From the NCBI GenBank assembly GCA_016806645.1, contig JACSYO010000415.1:4645001-4709000 (forward strand): a DNA stretch of 64,000 nt, given 5' to 3'. The notes below the pieces were generated by a model. The model saw only the letters and a list, made by a program, of their open reading frames with translations. It ran no database searches and was not told the DNA's origin. Numbering within the stretch: position 1 is the first letter of the stretch; each line of letters opens with the position of its first letter. This DNA is from Ophiodon elongatus (Eukaryota; Chordata; Actinopteri; Perciformes; Hexagrammidae). Positions 55,401 to 64,000 of the stretch are shown here, piece after piece. Position numbers and translations under genes: made by a program.

Positions 55401-58400
55401 ACGCTCACTGTAGATGGCCCAGAAAATATTATTTTGACAATATATCTGCCACAAGAATACTATCAGGAAGGGTCAGACATCAGCCTGACGTGCTCAGCAG
55501 AGTCCAGACCTCCTGCCCTGTTTCAGTGGTTTCTAAATGGAGACCTGCAGTCTGATACTGGACCAGAGCTCAGTCTGATGAACATTCAGGAGAGTCAGAG
55601 TGGAAACTACAGGTGTCGGGCCTTTAACAACAAAACTCTGAAAAATGAAACGTCTCAGCCCTCAGTTGTCTCTGTACTGGGTAAGTTTGAATTAAGAGTA
55701 TTAGTGGATATAGTAGTGAAAGGGTCAGAAAGATGGAACTTACAGTAAGTTGCATAATTTGTATTGGCATAAAAATACAAACATTAAACATTACTTGTGT
55801 AACATTTGAGTTTTCAGTAAAATAGGTGATATAAAAACATAAGACACCTTTTGAATTGGATATTTTATTGCCTAATCTTGCAGGCAAATTCATGATGAGG
55901 AAAGGTCATCAAAAAAACTAATAATTTACTTATTTCAACACATTAATTAAAGCGGTTATAATCAATGCTATGTTTTGGTTCACTTTCATCGTATCGTTTT
56001 CTGAAAAACCAACTGTACACTAACCGCCCTGAAACAAACAGCTGACAGACCGTGTTAGAAATTAGCTGGTGGACATAGCGGATCATTTTGCTGCTAACGC
56101 AACATTTTTCCCTGAAAGGTAAAAGGAGAGTGAATATTGGACTTACATTTACCAGGTGGACAGAAACACGACTCTAAATGTTTCTCTGTATGTTCTGCAT
56201 GTCAAACCTAAATGTTTGATTTATCAACTTAAACACTGAAAACTTGTCAATGTTGTGTTTATACATGACATGCTCGATAAAGACTTGTGGTCAAAACATT
56301 GAAATAATGATATTTGGTCAAACTTCATCTGTCCACTGTTTTGAGTCAATTGTTAAAAATATCTTCTCTGTTATTCAGTGTGTGAACTGACACACTATTT
56401 TTCTAAAAAGTCAATGGTATGTTGCACTCAAATAGATGATTTGTATAGTATAGTTTAGATTGCTAGAGTGTGGACAGTCTGACACTGTCTGCAACCGTAG
56501 CTATGTCTGCGTCTTGCAAGTTCCTTTAAATTAATTTACTCAGTCAATTCACAGTAACAGTTACTTTTGTTCCTGTTCTCATATTTTTCACAAATCTTTT
56601 TCCCAACAGAGAAAATATCAGGTGCTTCTATCACATCGAAAACAAACCAGTTGATTGAAGGGAACTCTTTCAACTTATCCTGTGATGCTGCTGGCTCTGT
56701 GTTTACCAGACAGTGGAGAAAGGGTGGCTTAGATCTGACTCCGGATGACAACATGGCACTTCACGACAATAACAGAGTGTTGTCATTTAACAATCTGAGT
56801 AAAAAAGACACTGGAGATTATTTTTGTAAAGTCAGCAACCCCCTCAGCCAGGATGAAGCTAAATACACCATGGTTGTTTCCTGTAGGTAACAAACTATAC
56901 ATTAACTGTTCAAAATGATGACTGCCTTAAACAACAGTGTACTACTGACATATTGTTGTTTGTAGGTCTGTAACATGCTTCAAGCTGCTTTAAGAACTCC
57001 ACAAATATCTGTTTTTCAGATGGACCAGAAAATGTTAAAATCAAAGGTCCAAATAAGATACAATTGAAAGAGACCTTAATATTAACCTGCTCTGCTGACT
57101 CCGTACCTGCTACTTACACCTGGATGCTGAACGGGACAAAGATGCACAATTCTTCTGTTTTTACTAAAAAGAACATTGAACCTTCGGATGGTGGTGACTA
57201 CATCTGTGAAGTGATGAATCGTATAACTGGGAGAAATTCATCAGCGGTCCATGGATTGTCTGTAACAGGTACCAAAATGGTGTTGATTACAGACTTTGTT
57301 GATCGTCTTGAATATTGTGATCAACACACTGTTATACGTCTGATAATCTGAAGAGTAGCAGGCTTCCTCAAGATGTTTCTTGCAGTTCTATTATATCAAT
57401 GTTTTCATTCTCAGCATTCTTCTACCTACCCATAATAAATTGAGACATTAAACTCATAGTTTACAATGTTTACGGAGGTAAACATTCAAACACAGCCTTA
57501 AATTTGTTAAGCTAGTAGCAGCTATTGTAGACTTGAGAAGCTAGCCTCCAGCATCGATGAAGAGCATACCACAGAGGTCTGCTATCCTCACATCTTCTAA
57601 CTCCACACCTCCAGATTGTTTTTCTTCTTCAAGCTTGTAGTCTTCAGCTCCAAACAACTCTGACTGAATGTTCTCCAGCTAAAGGAGCTATACAGTGGAG
57701 GCCTTACTCTAAACGTAAAACAAAACAGTATTTGTAACTGGCCAACTGTGAAATAACATAAAGGGAGAGATTGTTGTTTGCTTTGTATCCAAAAGCATAA
57801 TGAGACGATGAGACAATTACTGTGGTTTCTGTATACAGAATGGTATAAAAATCATGTTCTTATCTACTGTTGTATTTATGCCTGCCCAGACATATCAGAC
57901 ATACCACCAACATGTTCGGATGGTTGCATTGCTGGAATAGTAATCGCAGTTTTAGTCATCTGTGGAGCAGTGTGTGGAGTTTTATACTACATTCATCACA
58001 AAAAGTAAGTGGAAAAGAGCTTTAAGATATAACCAATAATCAATTAATGAGAATCTATCATAATTATGGTAAGGTGACTGTTCAGTATAATCAAGTTTGA
58101 ACCCAAAAGCACGACTCAGAGAACAGGCAGGATCTGCAATGACAGGAGAGTCACTACATGGCAAAGGAAGAGAGAAGACAAACAATGTGGAACTAGAGTC
58201 AGGTAGACGTTGAGACCGTAAACTTTGTTTACTCAACCTTCAAAAGGTTGATGTTCAACAAAGGGTCACTTGTCTATGTGCTGCTTTTGTTATATAGTTT
58301 CCATAGGCACTGTACAGCTAGATAGTTTAATATTTTGTTGTTGTCAGGTATAAATATTAAACTGTGATGGATTATGTGGCACACCAGGAGTTAAAACTTT

Positions 58401-60985
58401 GTCATCAGTGTTTCAAAGTCCATAACCCTGTTTGAAAGTCTTTGAAATGTTCGCCGGTAAAAAACAGAAATCATTTGTAAATCACTCTTAAAAAATACAT
58501 TTTGGACTAAAATCTCTTTGAGAAAGAACAACATTTTCCTTTATATTATTTCCAATAAATAGATATATTTGATTTCAACAACATAATGTCAATATTATTA
58601 ATTAATTAATTAATGCCGGTGTCTTTACATAACAATGACTCATTACCTCTCTCAACAGAAAACAGACAAACAAGCTCTCTGTTAGAAACCCTACTACCGG
58701 AACAGGTATGTGTATTGAGTGTGTGTGTCTGTGTTTTATATGTGTATATGTACTCTACAGCATTGTTTATTCCCTTCATTAAAGTTATTTATTCTATGCA
58801 GGATTTCTCCCAAAAAGACAATGTATAGATTCAAACAAAAAGCAAACCCTCTCAATCATCATTCATGACCCACCAGAATTGTGTACCGGTGTCTGTATCT
58901 GCAGAGACCCTGCCTTCTGCCTGTAATTTCTTATTTTGCCTTCTTCGGGATGTTTCTGGGCTGGTCAGTCTTTGGGCACTGGGTGTGCAGCCCCCACAAA
59001 TGAAAAAATAATCTAAGAGGAAGCTACGAATATGGCACAGCATCTATAAAACACAAATAAAGCAAGGTAGCATACGAGCTCATTCCAAAACAAGAGTGAA
59101 CCAGGGGGTTGGCTTTCACTTTTGCTGCCATATGTGACGCTGCAGATGTTGCACTGGGCTGTGTTCTGGCAACTACGGTCAGGGGACATGAGCTTCTGGT
59201 GTTGTTGAGCCGTGGGGAGGAGGGGTCAACTTTGAATGTTATTTACAAACAGTAAGCAACAATTCCTGCATAGTATGCCTTTAAATTATCCTAAGCATTG
59301 TTTATTTCTTATATGTTAAAGGAGCTGAAGGCCAGGACAACAAAGCATACACAGGATCTCAGGTAAAAGTCAGCTGTGCTAACCAGATTACTCACATAAA
59401 CCTGAGGCTTGTACTTCAAAGCGAGTTCAACATACCCAAAGTATCTTTAAGTTATCTCGCTTAACTAGCCCTGACATTGCAATCCCGCTAAATGGTCCTA
59501 TGACAGTGGTTATCCATTCGGTAAATCAACCGAGGATTTCTCAATCTGGCTATGGCACGCTCACGTAAAAGGGGAGGCGTTAGCAACATATGACCAATCA
59601 CAAACATGGACAAGTCTACTCTCAGCAGAGAGAAAAACAAAGAGAAAACTATTATTTTAGACAAATAGCAAGATGTCAAAGTCATAATCCAGACTAAAAG
59701 AAACACAGGTGATGCTGCCAAATGCAGGAAGGACAGCTGGGAAAACAATCACTGACTGGGTGAATATTTAAACTGATAGAATTCTATCATCACTTCAATA
59801 ATTTACATATTCACACAGTGTCCGATTTTATTTTAATATATATTTGTTTGTCTTTTCCAGCTGTCCTTTCTGCATTTAGCAGTTTAAACTGTGTTGCTTT
59901 TAATCTGGATTATGACTTTAACTTCTTTGTATTTGCATAATATTATTTTACGAACTGCGTACTGAGCTTTGATTGGTCAATGGGCGCTGCTTTTTATACG
60001 AGTTGATCTCTTATCTTGAAATAATTTTTAAATTACCTCGCTAACCCCAAATCCTGCTTTGATGTACAGGCCTCAGGTTACGCAGTTTATCGGGGAATGA
60101 GTTTACATGTCAAACTCAATAGCTAAATGATTCTCATTTCTCCCACCAAAATGTATGCCTATATTGCTCAGACAAATTGCAGTATAACCTTTCTTACATG
60201 TATGTGAATACAAGTAATGATGGATTAATCTTCTTCGTACTTTTGTTTAATATAAGTCATGAGACGTCAGTGAAAAAAAATATTTCTGAAGGAATAAATA
60301 AGTCAGAATATTGTTGATGGTCCACGTACAAAATTAATTTGATCACATATAGTGCACAGTAATAGTAGATAGTTATATAAAATAGTGAGTTTCAAGTAAT
60401 ATATAAAGTCTTAAATATGAGATTATGTTTCTGTGATATACAGTATGTGGCCAGTTTGTGATCTAGCTTGTTTATGTTGATTCTAAAGAGGCTTCCTCCC
60501 CCCATCTATCAGGCTCATCTGGGAACTGTGTTTACCGCAGTACTCAACATCAGACTTTGAACAAGGAAGTAAATATTCAGTTGACAAAATGGAGTGGAAG
60601 TGTATATGTGTCTTAACATCAGCAGTTTGAGGCAGCTTTTCTTGTTTATACTTGTTTTGGGCAATATTAGTAAGATATCCATTTAACTGCTAATATTTAA
60701 TCTGATGTGATATAACTGTAAATGTAATCTAATATTTTCTGGCTTTGTCGTTTCTAGGAGTTGAACTATGCAGATATAACTTCTTTCCAGAAGAAGGGCG
60801 GTGGAACAGTGCAGCTAGGGTTACAGAGTAACTCATCAGAATATGCCCAGATCAGAGTGAACAACAATCCTCCTGCAGCTTCCTCCCCTCCTACCTATGA
60901 TGCCCTCCAGCAGCGAATGAAGAAGCCAGCTCCTGAGCCTCCTTCTAATGTCGCACAACTTTACGCTCAAGTTCGCAATAAATGA
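49399..60985 (+). CDS. CL6: CEACAM-like inhibitory-type receptor with ITIM tail
   Basis: Predicted 890-residue type I membrane protein. Exons: leader 49399..49444; V 50100..50417; Ig 51061..51333, 53111..53383, 53733..53999, 54963..55238, 55414..55680, 56610..56882, 57020..57268; TM 57890..58004; tail 58659..58705, 59322..59362, 60758..60985. The 2673-bp sum is in frame. Domains: leader 1-15, V 16-121 (no cysteines), seven C2/I-type domains 122-747 with C-W-YxC cores, TM about 760-782, tail 786-890. The tail has LNYADI (Y819) and SEYAQI (Y844), which fit the ITIM consensus, plus PTYDAL (Y862) and QLYAQV (Y884) and a proline-rich stretch. ITIMs recruit SHP-type phosphatases in mammalian CEACAM1; inhibition here is inferred. 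The ectodomain is almost the same as CL5. Confidence 0.85.
50100..50417 (+). CDS. CL6 V-type Ig exon
   Basis: Differs from the CL4 V domain at only two residues that I see (NDIGEY for NDSGEY, ELPKKG for ERPKKG) and keeps the GTGAGC donor. The Ser to Ile change alters the usual D-x-G-x-Y turn only at x. Confidence 0.8.
51061..51333 (+). CDS. CL6 extra C-type Ig exon
   Basis: Counterpart of 45805..46077 and nearly identical to the next exon 53111..53383. Phase 1-1, so it can be included or skipped without changing the frame. Confidence 0.78.
51661..51690 (+). pseudogene. Deleted I-type Ig exon, acceptor retained (CL6)
   Basis: CCTACATGCAG then ATGGCCCAG joined directly to TTGATGTGACTTATTGC, the same deletion as at 45450..45478. 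It therefore predates the formation of the palindrome. Confidence 0.7.
51700..52030. repeat. Dispersed teleost repeat in CL6 intron
   Basis: Inverted counterpart of 45108..45450. Confidence 0.5.
52275..52780 (-). mobile_element. LINE 3' fragment, second copy
   Basis: Same 506-bp fragment as 44359..44864 with the same boundaries and only a few differences (for example RRMAGL for RRVAGL). It was duplicated with the arm, not inserted twice. Confidence 0.8.
54095..54109 (+). pseudogene. 15-bp Ig-exon relic with both splice sites (CL6)
   Basis: TTGCAG before and GTGAGTTT after, as in the other copies. Optional in-frame microexon; left out of the 890-residue model. Confidence 0.45.
57890..58004 (+). 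CDS. CL6 transmembrane exon
   Basis: DISDIPPTCSDG stalk, then CIAGIVIAVLVICGAVCGVL and YYIHHKK. More diverged from CL4/CL5 than the Ig exons are (YYIHHKK for YHIYNKK). Phase 1 in, phase 2 out. Confidence 0.8.
58659..58705 (+). CDS. CL6 cytoplasmic exon 1
   Basis: Acceptor CCTCTCTCAACAG, then KKQTNKLSVRNPTTGT, donor GTATGT. KLSV recalls the CL2 tail (EKLSVKEK). Phase 2 in, phase 1 out. Confidence 0.7.
59322..59362 (+). CDS. CL6 cytoplasmic exon 2
   Basis: Reads GAEGQDNKAYTGSQ after ATGTTAAAG. Phase 1 in, phase 0 out, which fits the next exon exactly. Contains one non-ITIM tyrosine. Confidence 0.65.
59398..60081. mobile_element. Foldback MITE / non-autonomous DNA transposon
   Basis: Ends are inverted: left AACCTGAGGCTTGTACTTCA, right (reverse complement) AACCTGAGGCCTGTACATCA. 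The interior is itself folded: GTCATAATCCAGACTAAAAG ... GGAAGGACAGCTGGGAAAA is mirrored by TTCCAGCTGTCCTTTCTGC ... TTAATCTGGATTATGAC. It lies in the last CL6 intron. No transposase. Confidence 0.75.
60758..60985 (+). CDS. CL6 last exon: ITIM-bearing cytoplasmic tail
   Basis: 75 residues starting ELNYADITSF. It contains NSSEYAQIRV, SSPPTYDAL, KKPAPEPP and AQLYAQVRNK before TGA. Two motifs fit [ILVS]-x-Y-x-x-[ILV]. It is preceded by TTTCTAG. No equivalent exon exists near CL4 or CL5. Confidence 0.85.
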   Translation, partial: ELNYADITSFQKKGGGTVQLGLQSNSSEYAQIRVNNNPPAASSPPTYDALQQRMKKPAPEPPSNVAQLYAQVRNK

Positions 60986-62046
60986 CCACACTGGATGTGA
61001 TGGATTATATGGTGAGGTTCGACTGGAGGCCAGAAGCAGCTGACATGTGGTCAGAGAAACCTGCTTTTCCCTCTCAGTTCCTTTTTTATAGAGGACTAAT
61101 TTTGACCTGTGTTTACTATGTCAAAGCACTTTAGCAGTGGTTAATAATCCACCAGGTTCTAACAGTTGTAGTTGGTAAAGTTGCCTTTACCACTTAATAG
61201 CTTTCTTTGTTTGTATGTGTACAGTCAATGCACAGTGCACATATCTGAGCTTGAGCATATTGTTTGACACTGGTGTGATGTCATGTTTGACTCCACATGT
61301 GAGATTCCAGTTTAAATTACAGATTATGAGTTATGAATTAATTTTCAAATATATTTAGCATCTTACAAAAACAAAATCTATTGGTTATTTAACAATATCT
61401 AATTTACCTTTCAGTGGTCAGTGTATGGACACACCCTGAGCTTGTTAATTTGTCAGTACAATAGTGAACTATAGTTACCTTGACATGGTGGAAAGATTTA
61501 TGCTGGTCCAAAGGAACAGTTGAAAGATCAATAGAGAAATACCTCTTTGTAATTTAATTCCATTGTGATAAAATGTTACTTTGTTATCCCCCAAAGGGGA
61601 GGTCTGCTGCCACAATAATCCAAAATGCTAGCATGCAACAGTATGCCATAAGTTTCTCTCCAGTTCCAGTTGAATCATAGAAGAAACAATAGTTGACCAA
61701 AGTTAAAGGAATAGACAGGAGGTTATTTGCTTGCTACAATAAGCTACAATAATGACCATAAGTCTTGAAGGTCCTAGAAAAGGCACATGGAAACTGTTTC
61801 TTTGAAGAAATATCTCAGTCTTTTCCCACTAGTGATCGTCAGAGTAATTCAGATCATGTTTACGGTACATGTCAGTAAAAGTTGCTATGTGATAAAATTA
61901 TATGGCGCTTTATCTCTTAGCATATCTCCCTTAAAGGCCTCAAGCCAACAGGGAAGTAATTCAAAGAAGTGAAACATTGCAAGTAGAAAGGAGAAGTTAG
62001 ACATTTCTGCATACACTTATGGTGTGTGCAGACTTCTCAATCCTAT

Positions 62047-62363
62047 TGTCACGCCTGGTCAAAGAAGGGAACAAGGGAATGGACCCAAATGCCGTCCCAA
62101 AGCTACGGATACGAGAAACAGTGCAAAAAGTAACTTTATTCATTCAATTTAGCGAGGAACAGGCACAGAAAACCGACGAGGTCGGGGACAAACAAGGTTT
62201 AAATACTCAGGGGATGTGCAGGTGATCAGACACAGGAGGATTCAATTAGAGACGGGGCAGACACTCACGAGAACAGGAAGTGAAGTGACACGACGAAACA
62301 CGAGACAGGGAACCTTCAAAATAAAACAGGAAACCCACACTTAACAAAACCCGACACTGTGAC
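62047..62363. mobile_element. Dispersed repeat, probably non-autonomous transposon
   Basis: Starts TTGTCACGCCTGG and ends CCGACACTGTGACG, with a short inverted GTCAC/GTGAC at the ends. Contains AAGGGAACAAGGGAATGG and ACGAGACAGGGAACC. It is GC-richer than its surroundings. The type resembles a common teleost repeat; family not assigned. Confidence 0.5.
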
Positions 62364-62482
62364 GCCTATAAATATCTTTACTTTTATGAAGACGTGTAAA
62401 TCCCACATCACAAGTCGATGACTGTATCTTTATTCTTAGGCATTAAATGCTGTATGTTTGCACACAGAGGATTTCATTTGTT

Positions 62483-62488
62483 AATAAA
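62483..62488 (+). terminator. Candidate poly(A) signal of CL6
   Basis: AATAAA in TTAATAAAGC; a second AATAAA lies at 62526..62531. About 1.5 kb after the stop codon. Confidence 0.4.
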
Positions 62489-62559
62489 GCAGAACACACT
62501 GTGTGATGGGGTTCACTTTGAGGTTAATAAAGTAGTTATGTCTGAATTATGTCAGAATT

Positions 62560-62793
62560 GGAGATGGTAAGGCCATCAGCAAGAACTAAGTCACAAGTGC
62601 TCCCCAATGACATCAGGATAGCAGAAAGTCTCTACATCTTTTACAAAAAGCACTTGGTAGTTTGGGCTTTCTTGAGGAAATTGTACTTTCTTGATTCTTG
62701 TTATTCTGGGTTTGAACTCTCATGGTTGAATGCACTTATTGTAAGTCGCTTTGGATAAAAGCGTCTGCTAAATGAAAATGTAATGTAATGTAA
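62560..62793 (+). mobile_element. 3' part of a SINE/LINE-type retroelement
   Basis: The right end has GTAAGTCGCTTTGGATAAAA, GCGTCTGCTAAATG and a terminal (TAATG)n run. This is a very common teleost retroelement tail. The left edge is approximate. Confidence 0.6.
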
Positions 62794-64000
62794 CACCTTA
62801 CACATTGTTCTCACATTGTTATTTAATAGATTTAGTACAGAAATAGTAATTATAGTTGCATAGTAGGATAAATTGTGTCTGTTATCACAACAAATGCTTG
62901 AAATTACAAGTATTACAAGTGTCTTGTGTCTTTCTCAGTTTTTAATGTGTATTTAAAGAGTGAGGCTTCAGATGAAAGCAAGAAGTAATTTGTCTTCAGC
63001 CTGGCTCCACATTAACAGCCAGATCAATGCCAACAGACATTATGTACACAAGTTCTATTTTAGTTGCACCCTTCTTTTCTTTTTTAGATGAAGAGATTGA
63101 AGTCTCATAACCCGAGCTAATGAGTGAATGAGCAATTGGCAGATTCCCCCTCCCCCATTAGTTAATCATTAGTGAAGCTCAAACTCCATGTGAGCTGCAT
63201 GGTTGATTTCTCCTGCATTGTAAAGAAGCATTTTTTGCAAACTAAACATTTCTACACTTTAATCATTGTCAAACAGAATCCCTCAATTTTACTTATTTTT
63301 TAACCTTGAAATTCAATCAAATTACCCATTAACAATGATACAATTAGGGTATTTTAAGGAGATAATTGTTGGCCAAATTAATGGATTGTAATATATAAAA
63401 CTGTATTTTTATTGGATGATATGCACTGTTTAACAGATAAAAAATAGTTTTTGAAGCTGACCAAATCATCTGTTAATTTACAATTTAAAAGGCTGTATTT
63501 TTTTATTTAGGGGTTGTTTTTATGGCTTTTGGTACATTTTCAGATTCTCTCTGTTAACTGTGCATATAATCCATTAAAAATCATGTGCTCTTAAAGTGCT
63601 TTTTGAATCCAGGTGTTTTCTCTGGCTACTCAGGCTCTGGCTAACATACCAGGTTGTGTTGTATATCATGATTTATCTAGCAGTATCCTCTGTCCGGTCT
63701 TTTATTATTATTGTTTTATTTTTGTTCAACCTAACTCTTTGACTGTAATTGAATGCCTCACCAAACTGAACCTGTGATTAATGTTTGACCAAAGATAGAA
63801 GGTTGTATTTGTAATAATTTGATTGCTTATTCAGATGATTAAACTATTTTATTTTTTTAATTTGTAAAGCTTTGTCCAGTAAGTGACGTTTGTACATTTG
63901 CAGAGTTTGCACACGCAAATCCAAAGACATCACATTAAAGACACTGTCTGATTCTACAGTATAGTCTGTTGTCATATTTGCAAAGTTTATGATACAGACC

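Larger units (their letters stand above)
49585..58450. repeat. Palindrome, right arm
   Basis: Inverted copy of 37961..47790. It is shorter because of deletions, for example about 400 bp near 54347 that removes the dispersed repeat, and about 700 bp near 57430. Similarity ends about 450 bases after the TM exon, where the CL6-specific tail region starts. Confidence 0.9.
60986..64000. other. CL6 3' UTR and downstream sequence
   Basis: The 3' UTR probably runs to one of the AATAAA signals near 62.5 kb, passing through a repeat insertion at 62047..62363. From 62.8 kb to the end I see AT-rich sequence without exon or repeat I can name. Confidence 0.45.

Overview
The window is vertebrate nuclear DNA, most likely from a teleost (percomorph-type) fish. 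It is AT-rich, has GT-AG introns and long TA microsatellites, and carries fish-type SINE and LINE fragments, a solo LTR and MITEs. The genes are immunoglobulin-superfamily genes whose coding pieces are short exons, mostly one Ig domain each, nearly all with 1-1 intron phase. There are no bacterial features.

Layout: six CEACAM-like genes, called CL1 to CL6 here. CL1 (1605..3947, minus) and CL3 (18165..19595, minus) are small: leader, one V-type domain, two C-terminal Ig domains and a hydrophobic tail that looks like a GPI-anchor signal. CL2 (8319..15155, minus) is a nine-Ig-domain transmembrane protein. CL4 (22758..33108, minus) and CL5 (36208..47915, minus) are near-identical tandem duplicates, offset by about 13.5 kb. 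CL6 (49399..60985, plus) is an inverted third copy, head-to-head with CL5. CL5 and CL6 form a palindrome with arms of about 9 to 10 kb. For every gene my exon models sum to a multiple of three with one terminal stop: 316, 927, 323, 728, 825 and 890 residues for CL1 to CL6 (CL4 only if its damaged V-exon donor were functional).

How the genes relate: the ectodomains share a cysteine-less V-type first domain followed by alternating Ig domains, the plan known for mammalian CEACAMs, which also mix GPI-anchored, ITIM-bearing and other transmembrane members. The C-termini differ. CL6 ends in a tail with two consensus ITIMs and two further YxxL/V sites. CL4 and CL5 have nearly the same ectodomain but end in a proline-rich tail built from 18-bp microexons inside TA microsatellites, finishing with two YENT motifs. 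They also carry an alternative transmembrane exon with its own stop. This looks like a recently evolving paired-receptor family, with shared ligand-binding ectodomains and divergent signalling tails. That interpretation is inference.

Duplication history visible in the window: CL5 and CL6 share an extra Ig exon and the same LINE fragment, which CL4 lacks, yet the leader and V exon of CL6 match CL4 better than CL5. CL4 has lost the GT donor of its V exon. A solo LTR with a 4-bp target duplication lies in the CL4 unit, and the empty site survives in the CL5 unit. An orphan, broken leader exon lies on the plus strand at 34.2 kb. Intergenic stretches hold repeats and no other gene I can recognise.
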